From CAZKTS01 sp964555735 (GTDB lineage Bacteria > Actinomycetota > Acidimicrobiia > IMCC26256 > PALSA-555): a stretch of 20,855 nucleotides of DNA. The stretch lies in the NCBI GenBank assembly GCA_964555735.1, contig CAZKTS010000272.1, positions 1 to 20,855 on the forward strand, given 5' to 3'. The notes beneath the pieces are model-generated. The model worked only from the letters and a program-made list of their open reading frames with translations, had not been told where the DNA came from and made no database searches. Numbering within the stretch: position 1 is the stretch's first letter; every line of letters starts with the position of its first letter. Both the position numbers and the translations under genes were made by a program. Below are positions 1 through 7,540 of this stretch, piece by piece.

Positions 1-205
1 CCCAGCCGGCGCGGTCGTCGACGTCGTCGTCGCGCCAGGTGGGCTCGTCGTCGGTGTCGTCGGCGTCGGCGAGGGTCTTCTCACCCTCGGAGAACAGGCC
101 GTCGTCGAACCCCTGCTTCAGCTCCCGTGCCTCGCGGAACCGGCGGGCTCGTCCCTTCCTGGCCACGGCGTCACCTACCTCTTCGGTTTCTGGCCTCTCA
201 GACAT
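1..205 (-). CDS. Unknown charged protein, 5' part only
   Basis: This is the N-terminal part of a gene that runs off the left edge. Read on the minus strand it stays open from an ATG at 205 to the window edge. It has a basic segment (ARKGRARRFREARELKQ) followed by a strongly acidic one with many Asp and Glu. An in-frame GTG at 166 has a better ribosome site (AGAGGTAGG about 8 bases upstream) and may be the true start, giving a protein 13 residues shorter. I recognise no family. The basic-then-acidic make-up suggests a soluble, partly disordered N-terminus, but the bulk of the protein is outside the window, so no function is proposed. Confidence 0.6.
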   Translation of the reverse strand, partial: MSERPETEEVGDAVARKGRARRFREARELKQGFDDGLFSEGEKTLADADDTDDEPTWRDDDVDDRAGW

Positions 206-328
206 CCAAGAGGTTCATTCTCCCACGCGAACGCGATCCCCGCGGCCACCCGGCCCGAAACGGCCGAACCCGCCCCAAGCGGACAGCCCAAGTGGTCAGA
301 CCCAGGCGGCCGGCCGACGTGGACGGGC

Positions 329-688
329 TCAGGTCCCGGGGTCGGAGTGGGCGGCGTCGTACGCCGCGAGCACCCGCTTGGGGGCCCGCAGGCGCCACGA
401 GTCGATGAGGTAGTCCTCGAGGTCCTGGACGTCGATCTCGGAGATCCGTACGAGCACCGTCGGGTGGCCGTCGTAGTGCGGTTCGGTGAACAGCGCGTCG
501 TCGTCCGAGCGGAGCAGGGCCTCCTTCTCGCCGAGGTCACCGACGTAGACGAGCAGCGACTCGCCGTCGTCCCGGATGCGCGCGAACAGCTTGTCCTTCA
601 CGCGGAAGCCGGGGGAGCCGTACGAGGGCTTCTCGACCGTCTCGGGGAGCGAGAGCGCGAGGCGGCGGACGTCGTCGACCGAGGCCAT
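329..688 (-). CDS. MmcQ/YjbR family protein
   Basis: The 119-residue protein has the order typical of the MmcQ/YjbR fold. It starts with a helix (SVDDVRRLALSLPETVEK), then GSPGFRVKDKLFARI, a strand region LLVYVGDLGEKEALL, then DDALFTEPHYDGHPTVLVRI and a C-terminal helix EDYLIDSWRLRAPKRVL. The family is small, single-domain and often described as DNA-binding, but its cellular role is poorly known. The ATG at 688 lies 14 bases after the stop of the BI-1/YccA gene, so the two are probably co-transcribed. The reading frame stays open upstream, but that part lies antisense-in-frame within the BI-1 gene and is not coding. The family call is confident from the motif order; the role is not. Confidence 0.85.
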   Translation of the reverse strand: MASVDDVRRLALSLPETVEKPSYGSPGFRVKDKLFARIRDDGESLLVYVGDLGEKEALLRSDDDALFTEPHYDGHPTVLVRISEIDVQDLEDYLIDSWRLRAPKRVLAAYDAAHSDPGT

Positions 689-702
689 GGAGACGCCGCG
701 CG

Positions 703-1509
703 CTACTGGCGGATGAGGGCGAGGAGGCGCAGCACCTCGAGGTACAGCCACACGAGCGTGACCGTGATGCCGAACGCGCCGTACCACTCCATGTACTTCG
801 GCGCGCCGGCGATCGAGGCCTGCCGGATGAACTCGTAGTCGAGGAACAGGTTGAGCGAGGCGACGATGGCGATGGCGATGCTGACGATGATCCCGAGGGC
901 GTTCGGCTCGTTCCAGAACATGACGTCGACGCCGAAGATGCTCATCACCGCGCCGGTGACGTACATGAGGAGGATGCCGAGGGTGGCGCAGATCACCACG
1001 GCCTGGAACTTGCGGGTGACCTTCACCACGCCGGCCACGTAGAGGACCAGCGTCGTGAAGAAGACGCCCAGGGTGACGAGGATCGCCTGGAAGACGATGC
1101 CGTCCCACTGGAGCTCGAACGCCTTCGAGATCGCGCCGAGGAAGAGGCCCTCCAGGACCGCGTAGACGGGGGCGAGGAACGGCGACACCTTCGGCACGAA
1201 CGCGCAGACCATGGCGACGGCGAAGCCCGCGAACAGCGCGATCCAGGACCACGTGGGCATCTCGATGTTCCCGACCGAGCTCACCGTGGTCTGGGACCAG
1301 CCGACCGCGCCACCCGCGAGGAGGATCACGAACAGCACGGCGGTGCGGGCGAACGTGCCGTTCGCCGACATCGTGCGCTCGCCGGTGCGGGCGGCCGGCG
1401 GCGGCGCCATCCCCTGGGCCGCCATCGTGGCGTCCGGCGCGGCCCAGCCGGCCTGCGACTCGTCGAGGCCGCGCTTGAAGCCCTTCTCGCTCAGGATCGG
1501 GTTGGCCAC
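703..1509 (-). CDS. BI-1/YccA family membrane protein
   Basis: The 268-residue protein belongs to the Bax inhibitor-1/YccA family. The opening MANPILSEKGF is typical of actinobacterial members. A polar, Pro/Ala-rich cytoplasmic N-terminus (about 1-52) is followed by seven hydrophobic segments near 54-70, 87-105, 111-130, 138-160, 168-188, 204-224 and 243-265, which is the family topology. Family members include calcium-leak channels and modulators of membrane proteolysis; which applies here cannot be read from the sequence. The start is GTG with AGGAG six bases upstream. The MmcQ/YjbR gene follows 14 bases downstream, and an alpha/beta hydrolase ends 47 bases upstream on the same strand. Confidence 0.93.
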   Translation of the reverse strand: MANPILSEKGFKRGLDESQAGWAAPDATMAAQGMAPPPAARTGERTMSANGTFARTAVLFVILLAGGAVGWSQTTVSSVGNIEMPTWSWIALFAGFAVAMVCAFVPKVSPFLAPVYAVLEGLFLGAISKAFELQWDGIVFQAILVTLGVFFTTLVLYVAGVVKVTRKFQAVVICATLGILLMYVTGAVMSIFGVDVMFWNEPNALGIIVSIAIAIVASLNLFLDYEFIRQASIAGAPKYMEWYGAFGITVTLVWLYLEVLRLLALIRQ

Positions 1510-1556
1510 CGTGTGCTCCTCGGTCCGTGGTCGAAGGCCAGTCTCGCGCGGTGGTG

Positions 1557-2423
1557 CTAGCGGTCAGGCAGCAGCGTGGCGATGACGGCGGGCGTGTGCT
1601 CGACCATCACGTAGTGCCCGGTGTCGGGCAGGTGGTGCACCGACACGGACGGCAGCAACGTCGCGACCTGCTCGACGATCGCCGGGGGGACGGCGGTGTC
1701 GTCGTCGCCGGTGAACAGCGCGACCGGCGCGCGCACCGACCCGAGGTCGAACCCCCAGTCCGATCCGACCGCCCGGTAGTCGTCGATGGTGCCCGCGGTG
1801 CCGTGGGCGGACGCGGCGTGCGTCCCGCCGGTCACCAGCTCGGCGGAGAGCGGGCCGAGGACCCGGCGGTCCGAGTCCGAGAGCATCTTCAGCGTCGTGC
1901 GCTTGGCCCGCTCCCGGTCGTGACCGCTCGCCACCCGCAGGATCCCGCGAGCGAGCCACGGTGTGCGGCGGGAGAGGGGGAGGAGGAGGCGGTCGACCGC
2001 GAGGCCGAGCTGCTTGCGCTCGGCATGGGTGCGCGCCGGCCCCATGCCTCCCATCGTCGCGATGCGTGTCACCCGGTCCGGCGCGCGAGCCGCGACCGCG
2101 AGCGCGTACGGTCCGCCGGCCGACCAGCCGACCACACCGGCGTGCTCGACGCCGGCGGCATCGAGCACCGCGCGGGCGTCGTCCACCCAATCGGCGACCG
2201 TGTGGCCCCGCCATCGGTCCGACTCACCGATCCCGGGGCGATCGACGGTGATGAGCCGGACCCCTCGAAGCGCGTCCGCCGGCGCGAGCGCGGCGTCGAC
2301 GCGGCTGCTGAGGCCGCCGTGGCACCAGAGCACCGGCGCGCCGTCGGGATCGCCGAGCTCCGACCATGCGACCCGTCGATCGCCGTTGATCGCGAACGAC
2401 GGCTCCAGCCCCACGGGGCGCAC
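1557..2423 (-). CDS. Alpha/beta fold hydrolase
   Basis: The 288-residue protein is a standard single-domain alpha/beta hydrolase. The oxyanion-hole region is LWCHGG (32-37), followed by DRPGIGES (61-68). The nucleophile elbow is GWSAGG with Ser101. The acid is probably Asp242 in GDDDTAVP, and the catalytic His is His270 in PDTGHYVM. The triad is therefore complete. The substrate is unknown; the closest functional classes are esterases, epoxide or C-C bond hydrolases, and no residue pattern decides between them. The start is GTG at 2423 with a weak ribosome site. A second in-frame GTG at 2414 is possible. It may share a transcript with the BI-1 gene 47 bases downstream. Confidence 0.9.
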   Translation of the reverse strand: MRPVGLEPSFAINGDRRVAWSELGDPDGAPVLWCHGGLSSRVDAALAPADALRGVRLITVDRPGIGESDRWRGHTVADWVDDARAVLDAAGVEHAGVVGWSAGGPYALAVAARAPDRVTRIATMGGMGPARTHAERKQLGLAVDRLLLPLSRRTPWLARGILRVASGHDRERAKRTTLKMLSDSDRRVLGPLSAELVTGGTHAASAHGTAGTIDDYRAVGSDWGFDLGSVRAPVALFTGDDDTAVPPAIVEQVATLLPSVSVHHLPDTGHYVMVEHTPAVIATLLPDR

Positions 2424-2452
2424 CCTACGGATTCGACCGAGGCGCGTCGAGG

Positions 2453-2497
2453 ACGGTGCGGTACGCTCGACGTCCCGAACGGCCGGTTCCGCACCGT
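2453..2497. repeat. 9-bp inverted repeat upstream of tRNA-Val
   Basis: The arms ACGGTGCGG (2453-2461) and CCGCACCGT (2489-2497) are perfect reverse complements separated by 27 bases. The repeat sits between the divergent hydrolase gene and the tRNA, 9 bases before the tRNA begins. It could be an operator or a hairpin in the tRNA leader, or chance in GC-rich DNA. I could not find a convincing promoter that decides this. Confidence 0.35.
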
Positions 2498-2506
2498 GTC
2501 GAACCC

Positions 2507-2580
2507 GGGCGATTGGCTCAGGTGGTTAGAGCGCCGCCTTCACACGGCGGAGGTCGCAGGTTCGAGTCCTGCATCGCCCA
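2507..2580 (+). tRNA. tRNA-Val (anticodon CAC)
   Basis: The 74-base sequence folds into a full cloverleaf. Acceptor arms GGGCGAT (2507-2513) and ATCGCCC (2573-2579) pair completely, with discriminator A at 2580. The D arm contains GCTC/GAGC. The anticodon stem is CCGCC/GGCGG around the seven-base loop TTCACAC, giving anticodon CAC, which reads the Val codon GTG. The T arm is GCAGG-TTCGAGT-CCTGC. The 3' CCA is not encoded. GTG is a very common codon in this GC-rich genome, so this should be a heavily used tRNA. Confidence 0.97.
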
Positions 2581-2656
2581 CTCTTCGCGTGGCGAGTTGG
2601 GCGTCCGTTGGGACCCTGTTGCGGGGCGGGAGGGCCAACCGTGCCACCGTGGAGAC

Positions 2657-3265
2657 ATGGGGGCGTGGGGCGACGGTTCCTCGGTCGAGACTCGCACGGA
2701 CGAACGAGACTCCCCGCGCGAGCGGATCCTCGACGCCGCGGATCGGCTCTTCGCGTTGGGGGGCATCCGCGGCACCGGCGTGAACGCGATCATCGCGAGT
2801 GCCGACGTCGCGAAGGCCACGTTCTACCGCCACTTCCCGTCGAAAGACACATTGATCGTGACGTGGCTCACCCTCCGGGCGCCGCGCGTCTTCGAGGCCC
2901 TCGTCGCGACCGCCGACGCGCGGGCCGCCGATCGGTCGGGCCGCCTCGACGTCTTCGTCGAGGCCTTCCTCGACCGTGTGCTGCACCACGACCTGGGCTC
3001 GTTCCCGTTCCTCGAGATCGCCCTGGAGTCCCGAGAGCTCAGTCCGGAGGTGCGCGCGGCGATCACCGCGTCCTTCGCCGAGCTCCGCGGGAGCCTGGCG
3101 AGCCTGGCCGCCGATGCCGGCGCGGCCGACCCCGATGCCGCCGCCGAGCAGCTCCGGCTGCTGCTGCTCGGGGTGATCGCCTCGGGTCGAGTCCTGCCCC
3201 ACGAGGACGCCGCCGTGCGGGTGGCGACCCGGCGCATGGCCCGCAGCATCGTCGCCGGCTCCTAG
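2657..3265 (+). CDS. TetR family transcriptional regulator
   Basis: The 202-residue protein has the TetR helix-turn-helix at about residues 20-66: RERILDAADRLFALGGIRGT, then VNAIIASADVAKATFYRHF, then PSKDTL. The remaining ~135 residues form the usual helical ligand-binding domain. The ligand and targets are unknown. The ATG at 2657 is chosen because it directly precedes the conserved N-terminal helix; the frame is open further upstream but that region contains the tRNA. A GGAG just before the ATG is closer than usual, so a slightly different start is possible. It stands alone: the tRNA is upstream and the kinase operon promoter begins soon after its stop. TetR proteins commonly regulate themselves or a neighbour, but I see no clear dyad operator here. 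Confidence 0.92.
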   Translation: MGAWGDGSSVETRTDERDSPRERILDAADRLFALGGIRGTGVNAIIASADVAKATFYRHFPSKDTLIVTWLTLRAPRVFEALVATADARAADRSGRLDVFVEAFLDRVLHHDLGSFPFLEIALESRELSPEVRAAITASFAELRGSLASLAADAGAADPDAAAEQLRLLLLGVIASGRVLPHEDAAVRVATRRMARSIVAGS

Positions 3266-3288
3266 CGGCGAGGGCCGCGGACAGGTTC

Positions 3289-3317
3289 TTGTCGCGAGAC
3301 CGGGTTGTCTCTATCGT
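3289..3317 (+). promoter_or_regulatory. Candidate housekeeping promoter of the kinase operon
   Basis: A -35-like TTGTCG (3289-3294) and a -10-like TATCGT (3312-3317) are separated by exactly 17 bases, each matching the sigma-70 consensus at four of six positions. The predicted start lies about 50 bases before the kinase GTG at 3374. The leader also holds the hairpin at 3328-3351. Confidence 0.5.
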
Positions 3318-3327
3318 GAGCCCGGTC

Positions 3328-3351
3328 GGAGCGCGCCGCCGGCGGCGCTCC
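3328..3351 (+). repeat. GC-rich hairpin in the kinase leader
   Basis: The arms GGAGCGC (3328-3334) and GCGCTCC (3345-3351) are perfect complements. An inner GCC/GGC pairing extends the stem past a one-base bulge. It lies between the candidate promoter and the ribosome site GGGGTGAGG, so it could affect translation start or RNA stability. No partner sequence for an alternative fold is evident. Confidence 0.4.
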
Positions 3352-3373
3352 CACAGCCTCGGGGGGTGAGGCG

Positions 3374-5365
3374 GTGGACCGTGGGCTGGGGGCGGACGCA
3401 TCGGCGCTGCTGGACGCGGCGCCGGACGCCATCATCGCGGTGGGCGCCGACGGGCTGATCCGTTGGGCCAACGCCCAGGCTGAGGTGCTGTTCGAGTACC
3501 CGCGCGACGAGCTGCTGGGCCAGAGCATCGACCTGCTCGTCCCCGACGCCGCACGCGCGGCGCATGCCCGCAACCGGGCGCGGTACCTCGAGGATCCCCA
3601 GCCCCGCCCGATGGGCGTGGGCATGGAGCTGACCGGCCGGCGCAAGGACGGCAGCGAGTTCCCGGCCGAGATCTCGCTCTCCGCGGTCGAGACCGACGAT
3701 GGCGTCCTCGTGAGCGCCGCGGTCCGCGACGTCAGCGATCGCAAGCGGATCGATGCCATGTTCCGGGGGCTGCTCGAAGCGGCGCCCGACGCCATGCTCT
3801 GTGTCGAGGTCGACGGCCGCATCGTGATCGCAAACGCGCAGGCCGAGCGGCTCTTCGGCTACTCGCGGGACGAGCTCATCGGCGCGTCGGTCGAGATGCT
3901 CGTCCCGGACTCGGTGCGCGGGGCGCATCCGGTGCATCGGGAGGCGTACTTCGACGATCCGCGATCTCGGCCCATGGGCGCGGGAGTGCAGCTCGCGGCC
4001 CGGCGCAAGGACGGTTCGGAGTTCCCGGCCGACATCAGCCTGAGCGCGCTCGAGACCGATCGAGGGCTGCTGGTCTCCGCGGCGGTCCGGGACGTGACCG
4101 ATCGGCTGAAGGCCCAGGCGGAGCACGAAGAGCTGCGCGCCGAGGCCGAGCGCGAGCGTCTGGAGCTCCGGCTCCAGCAGTCGCAGCGCCTCGAGAGCCT
4201 CGGCCAGCTCGCCGGCGGGGTCGCGCACGACTTCAACAACCTGCTCGGGGTCATCCTCAACTACGCGGCGTTCGTGAAGGAGGAGCTCACCACGGCCGAC
4301 ACGCAGGCCGGGACCGCCACGTGGGAGCAGACGAGCGCCGACGTCGACCAGATCATCCTGGCCGCCGACCGCGCGACGCTGCTGACGCGCCAGCTGCTCG
4401 CGTTCGCGCGCCGCGAGGTCGTGCGGCCGCAGGTCCTCGATCTCAACGAGGTGATCTCGGACGTCGAGCAGCTGCTGCTCCGCTCGCTCGGTGAGCACGT
4501 CGAGCTCGACGTCTCGTTGGGGGAGTCCATCTGGCCGGTCCTCGTCGACCCCGGGAAGCTCGAGCAGGTCCTCGTCAACCTTGCGGTCAACGCACGCGAC
4601 GCCATGCCGGGTGGTGGCTCGCTCACCATCGACACCGACAACGTCGTGGCCGACGAGGCGTACGCGGCGAAGTCGCCCGATCTGCAGCTCGGCCGGTACG
4701 TGCGCCTGCGCGTGAGTGACGACGGCATCGGCATGGACACCGAGGTGCTCGCCCATGCGTTCGAGCCCTTCTACACGACGAAGCCGAGCGGCGAGGGCAC
4801 CGGGCTCGGCCTCGCGACCGTCTACGGCATCATCACCCAGGCGGGTGGCGCGGTGCAGATCTACTCGGAGCCCGGCGTCGGCACCACGATCAGCGTGCTC
4901 CTGCCTGCCACCGAGGAGCAGGCCGCACCGACCCGCGCGCCGGCGACGGCGGTGCCGATCCGGAGCGGCGAGACGATCCTCGTGGTCGAGGACGAGGACC
5001 CGTTGCGCGAGGTCGCGTGCCGGGTCCTGACCCGGCACGGGTACGAGGTGCTGAGCGCGTCGAACGGGCCGGACGCGCTCGAGCTCGCGGCATCGGTCGA
5101 ACGCATCGACCTCCTGCTCAGCGACGTGATCATGCCGCAGATGCTCGGCAAGGAGCTCGCGACGCGCCTCACCGAGGTCCGTCCGGACCTTCGGGTCGTC
5201 TACATGTCCGGGTACGCGCAGCCGGTGCTCGCGTCGAGCAGCGGGCTCGAGCCCGGCGTGCGACTCATCGAGAAGCCGTTCACCGCGGAGGCGTTGCTCG
5301 CCAAGGTGCGGGCCGCACTCGACGGTGACGACGACGGGAGCGAGGAAACAGAGGGCTCCGCATGA
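3374..5365 (+). CDS. PAS-PAS hybrid sensor histidine kinase
   Basis: The 663-residue protein has no membrane segment, so it should be cytoplasmic. Domains in order: PAS1 (about 8-123), PAS2 (about 130-244), a short charged helix (245-270), the phosphoacceptor domain with GGVAHDFNN (His285), the ATPase domain with N-box residues Asn402 and Asn406, DDGIGMD (449-455), EPFYTTK and GEGTGLGL (473-480), and a C-terminal receiver (532-650) with Asp584, the acidic pair near 539-542 and Lys634. All key residues are present, so autophosphorylation and internal transfer His285 to Asp584 are expected. The two PAS domains are about 65% identical to each other. The start is GTG with a strong GGGGTGAGG site. 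The stop overlaps the next gene by ATGA. It lacks an obvious Hpt domain, so the route from its receiver onward is unclear; direct transfer from His285 to the two downstream receivers is the simplest model. Confidence 0.95.
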   Translation: MDRGLGADASALLDAAPDAIIAVGADGLIRWANAQAEVLFEYPRDELLGQSIDLLVPDAARAAHARNRARYLEDPQPRPMGVGMELTGRRKDGSEFPAEISLSAVETDDGVLVSAAVRDVSDRKRIDAMFRGLLEAAPDAMLCVEVDGRIVIANAQAERLFGYSRDELIGASVEMLVPDSVRGAHPVHREAYFDDPRSRPMGAGVQLAARRKDGSEFPADISLSALETDRGLLVSAAVRDVTDRLKAQAEHEELRAEAERERLELRLQQSQRLESLGQLAGGVAHDFNNLLGVILNYAAFVKEELTTADTQAGTATWEQTSADVDQIILAADRATLLTRQLLAFARREVVRPQVLDLNEVISDVEQLLLRSLGEHVELDVSLGESIWPVLVDPGKLEQVLVNLAVNARDAMPGGGSLTIDTDNVVADEAYAAKSPDLQLGRYVRLRVSDDGIGMDTEVLAHAFEPFYTTKPSGEGTGLGLATVYGIITQAGGAVQIYSEPGVGTTISVLLPATEEQAAPTRAPATAVPIRSGETILVVEDEDPLREVACRVLTRHGYEVLSASNGPDALELAASVERIDLLLSDVIMPQMLGKELATRLTEVRPDLRVVYMSGYAQPVLASSSGLEPGVRLIEKPFTAEALLAKVRAALDGDDDGSEETEGSA

Positions 5366-6426
5366 TCCTCGTGGTGGACGACGACGCGCAGGTGCGGCGC
5401 GCGTTGGAGCGGATCCTCGAGACCCACGATCACGAGTGTCGTACCGCACCGAGCGTCGACGACGCTCGACACGAGCTCGAGAACCCCGAGATCGAGCTCG
5501 TGCTGTGCGACGTCACCATGCCCGGCGAGTCCGGGTTCGATCTGCTGCGCCACGTTCGCGCGACCCGCGAGGATCTGCCTGTCGTGATGGTCTCCGGCAT
5601 GTCGGACCTGAGCTTCGCGAACCTCGCGCTCGAGCTCGGTGCGTTCGGCTACGTCACCAAGCCGTTCGAGCCGAACCAGGTGCTCATCGAGATCGCGGGC
5701 GCCCTGCGACGGGCGGAGCTCGAGATCGAGAACGCTTCCTATCGGATGCACCTCGAGGAGCTGGTCGACGACCGGACGAGCGAGCTGCGTGAAGCCGTCG
5801 ACCGCCTGGCGGCCGCGGACGAGAGCCTGCGCGCCGCGAGCGAGGAGATGGTCCGGGCCCTGTCGCAGGCGATCGAGGGGCGCGACATCGAGACCGGTCA
5901 GCACATCATGCGGATGAGCCGCTACACGACCCTGCTCGCCGAACAGCTCGGGCTCGGTGACGAAGAGTGCGAGCAGATCCGCCTGGCGAGCCCGATGCAC
6001 GACGTCGGCAAGGTGGCGATCGCCGACGGGATCCTGTTCAAGCCGGGCCGCCTCACGGGCGCGGAGTTCGGCGTGATCCAGGGCCACGCCGAAGCCGGAT
6101 TCGCCATCCTGTCCAAGTCGGACTTCCCGCTGCTCCGCCTCGCCGCGACCATCGCACACACGCACCACGAGTGCTGGGACGGGACCGGGTATCCGCTCGG
6201 GCTGCGCGGCGACGCCATCCCGCTCGTCGGCCGCATCACCGCGATCGCCGACGTCTTCGATGCGTTGGTGTCGCGACGCGTGTACAAACCTGCCATGCCG
6301 CTCGACCGGGCAGTCGACGTGCTGCGCGACGGGCGCGGGACGCAGTTCGACGCCGAGCTCCTCGACGTCTTCCTCGACCACCTGGACGAGGCCGATCGCA
6401 TCCGGCGCGACTACCCGGACTCATGA
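5362..6426 (+). CDS. Response regulator with HD-GYP c-di-GMP phosphodiesterase
   Basis: The 354-residue protein joins a receiver (1-118; acidic cluster Asp6-Asp8, phosphoacceptor Asp50 in LCDVTMP, Lys100 in TKPFEP) through a coiled-coil-like linker (118-165) to an HD-GYP domain (165-345). The HD-GYP signature is complete: His181, HD at His213-Asp214 in MHDVGKV, His242 in GHAEAG, the HH pair 268-269, DGTGYP (273-278) and Asp297 in ADVFDAL. The family hydrolyses cyclic di-GMP in a metal-dependent way. A Cys (271) stands where Arg is usual before WDG, a minor change. The ATG overlaps the kinase stop, and its own stop overlaps the next ATG, so it should be translationally coupled to both. Phosphorylation by the upstream kinase probably controls its activity. 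Confidence 0.95.
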   Translation: MILVVDDDAQVRRALERILETHDHECRTAPSVDDARHELENPEIELVLCDVTMPGESGFDLLRHVRATREDLPVVMVSGMSDLSFANLALELGAFGYVTKPFEPNQVLIEIAGALRRAELEIENASYRMHLEELVDDRTSELREAVDRLAAADESLRAASEEMVRALSQAIEGRDIETGQHIMRMSRYTTLLAEQLGLGDEECEQIRLASPMHDVGKVAIADGILFKPGRLTGAEFGVIQGHAEAGFAILSKSDFPLLRLAATIAHTHHECWDGTGYPLGLRGDAIPLVGRITAIADVFDALVSRRVYKPAMPLDRAVDVLRDGRGTQFDAELLDVFLDHLDEADRIRRDYPDS

Positions 6427-7139
6427 ACGCCGCGACAACACCTTCCTCCGGTCGCCGGGTCCTCGTCGTCGACGACGAGCCGCAGCTGCGCGCCGCGGTG
6501 CACCGGGCGCTGGAGCAAGAAGGCTTCCGCGTCGAAGAGGCCACCAATGGGGTCGACGGTCTCGCGGCCGCGCAGCGCCGTCCACCCGACGCGATCATCC
6601 TGGACCTCGGGCTTCCCGGGATGCAGGGCATCGAGGTGCTGGCCGAGCTGCGCCGCGGGAGCTCGATCCCGATCCTCGTCCTGAGCGGCCGGGGCGAAGA
6701 GGCGGATCGCGTCGCCGCGCTCGAGCTGGGCGCGGACGACTACGTCGTGAAGCCGTTCCTCGCCCGCGAGCTCGGCGCGCGCATCCGAGGGCTGCTGCGG
6801 CGCGCCGCGGGGTCGGCGGACGGCGCCGAGCGCATCGTGCATGGGAACCTCACGATCGACACCCGCTCGCGCGAGGTGACCCTCGACGGCGCGCTCGTTG
6901 ACCTCACCGCCAAGGAGTTCGGTCTGCTCGCCTACCTCGCGGCCGAGCCCCGCCGCGTCGTCACGCGCGAGGAGCTGCTGCGCGCGGTCTGGGACTCCTC
7001 CGCCGAGTGGCAGGACGCCGACACGGTGACCGAGCACGTTCGGCGAGTGCGGAAGAAGCTCGAGGTCGGGTCCGACGACGCCGGCTGGATCACGACCGTG
7101 CGTGGCGTGGGCTACCGGTTCGAGCCTCGCGACTCGTAG
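6423..7139 (+). CDS. OmpR/PhoB-type response regulator
   Basis: The 238-residue protein is a full-length OmpR/PhoB regulator. The receiver (11-127) has Asp17-Asp18, phosphoacceptor Asp61 in ILDLGLPGM, Ser88 and Lys110 in VVKPF. The winged-helix DNA-binding domain (about 135-233) contains LTAKEFGLLAYLA, VTREELLRAVW, the recognition helix DTVTEHVRRVRKKL and VRGVGYRF. It probably acts as a dimer on direct-repeat sites. The ATG at 6423 overlaps the HD-GYP stop by ATGA, which argues that this is the DNA-binding output of the kinase at 3374. The receiver and wing resemble the KdpE/MtrA type, but the target genes are unknown. Its 3' end overlaps the convergent PPOX-like gene by 50 bases. Confidence 0.96.
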   Translation: MNAATTPSSGRRVLVVDDEPQLRAAVHRALEQEGFRVEEATNGVDGLAAAQRRPPDAIILDLGLPGMQGIEVLAELRRGSSIPILVLSGRGEEADRVAALELGADDYVVKPFLARELGARIRGLLRRAAGSADGAERIVHGNLTIDTRSREVTLDGALVDLTAKEFGLLAYLAAEPRRVVTREELLRAVWDSSAEWQDADTVTEHVRRVRKKLEVGSDDAGWITTVRGVGYRFEPRDS

Positions 7140-7476
7140 TCGCGGCGGACGGGTCGCCGGCCGGGCGGTGCAGCACCGCCCGGGTCGGGCGGATGCGCAC
7201 GACGTCGTCGTCCGACACCGTGGCGACGTCGCCGTCGACGATGAGGCTGTGGCCCGAGGGGTCGTCCGGCGGCCAGAGCAGCGCCACGAGCGCGCGGGTC
7301 CTCGCGTTGGCGGCGGTGCGGCGGCCACCCTGGAGCTCGATCTCGTCGCCGGCCCAGCCGACCGTCACCGCCACGCTGTGGGCCCGACCGTCGTCGCTCG
7401 TGGTGAGCAGGTACGGCGCGCGCTCGAAGTCGGCGATGGCTTCGCGCAGGCGGTCGATCTCGACGGCGATGCTCAC
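7090..7476 (-). CDS. Probable pyridoxamine 5'-phosphate oxidase-like split-barrel protein
   Basis: The 128-residue protein reads like a small FMN- or F420-binding split barrel. It has an N-terminal helix (EIDRLREAIADFERAPYLLT), then short strands with DDGRAHSVAVTVGW, then RRTAANARTRALVALLWPP and GHSLIVDGDVATV. The APYLLTTSDDGRAHSV segment resembles the cofactor-side opening of this fold. The substrate is unknown. The C-terminal ~20 residues (rich in Ser, Arg and Thr) lie over the 3' end of the OmpR-type gene and may be poorly conserved. The start is GTG at 7476 with a weak ribosome site. It is divergent from the exported-protein gene at 7541 with 64 bases between them. Confidence 0.7.
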   Translation of the reverse strand: MSIAVEIDRLREAIADFERAPYLLTTSDDGRAHSVAVTVGWAGDEIELQGGRRTAANARTRALVALLWPPDDPSGHSLIVDGDVATVSDDDVVRIRPTRAVLHRPAGDPSAATTSREARTGSPRHARS

Positions 7477-7540
7477 GCCGTGATGCTACGTGGACCCGTG
7501 GCACCGGTACGCTGCCCGGCCGACGGGGAGGGCAGGGTAC

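Noticed and set aside
206..328. Gap between the left-edge gene and the MmcQ/YjbR gene, checked for an RNA or small gene
   Set aside because: Only very short frames and no convincing hairpin; probably just the promoter region of the left-edge gene.
3311..5449. A 712-codon open frame on the minus strand, antisense to the hybrid kinase
   Set aside because: It is a codon-bias shadow. Its translation is rich in Arg, His, Asp and Glu repeats with no domain, while the plus strand gives complete PAS, kinase and receiver motifs.
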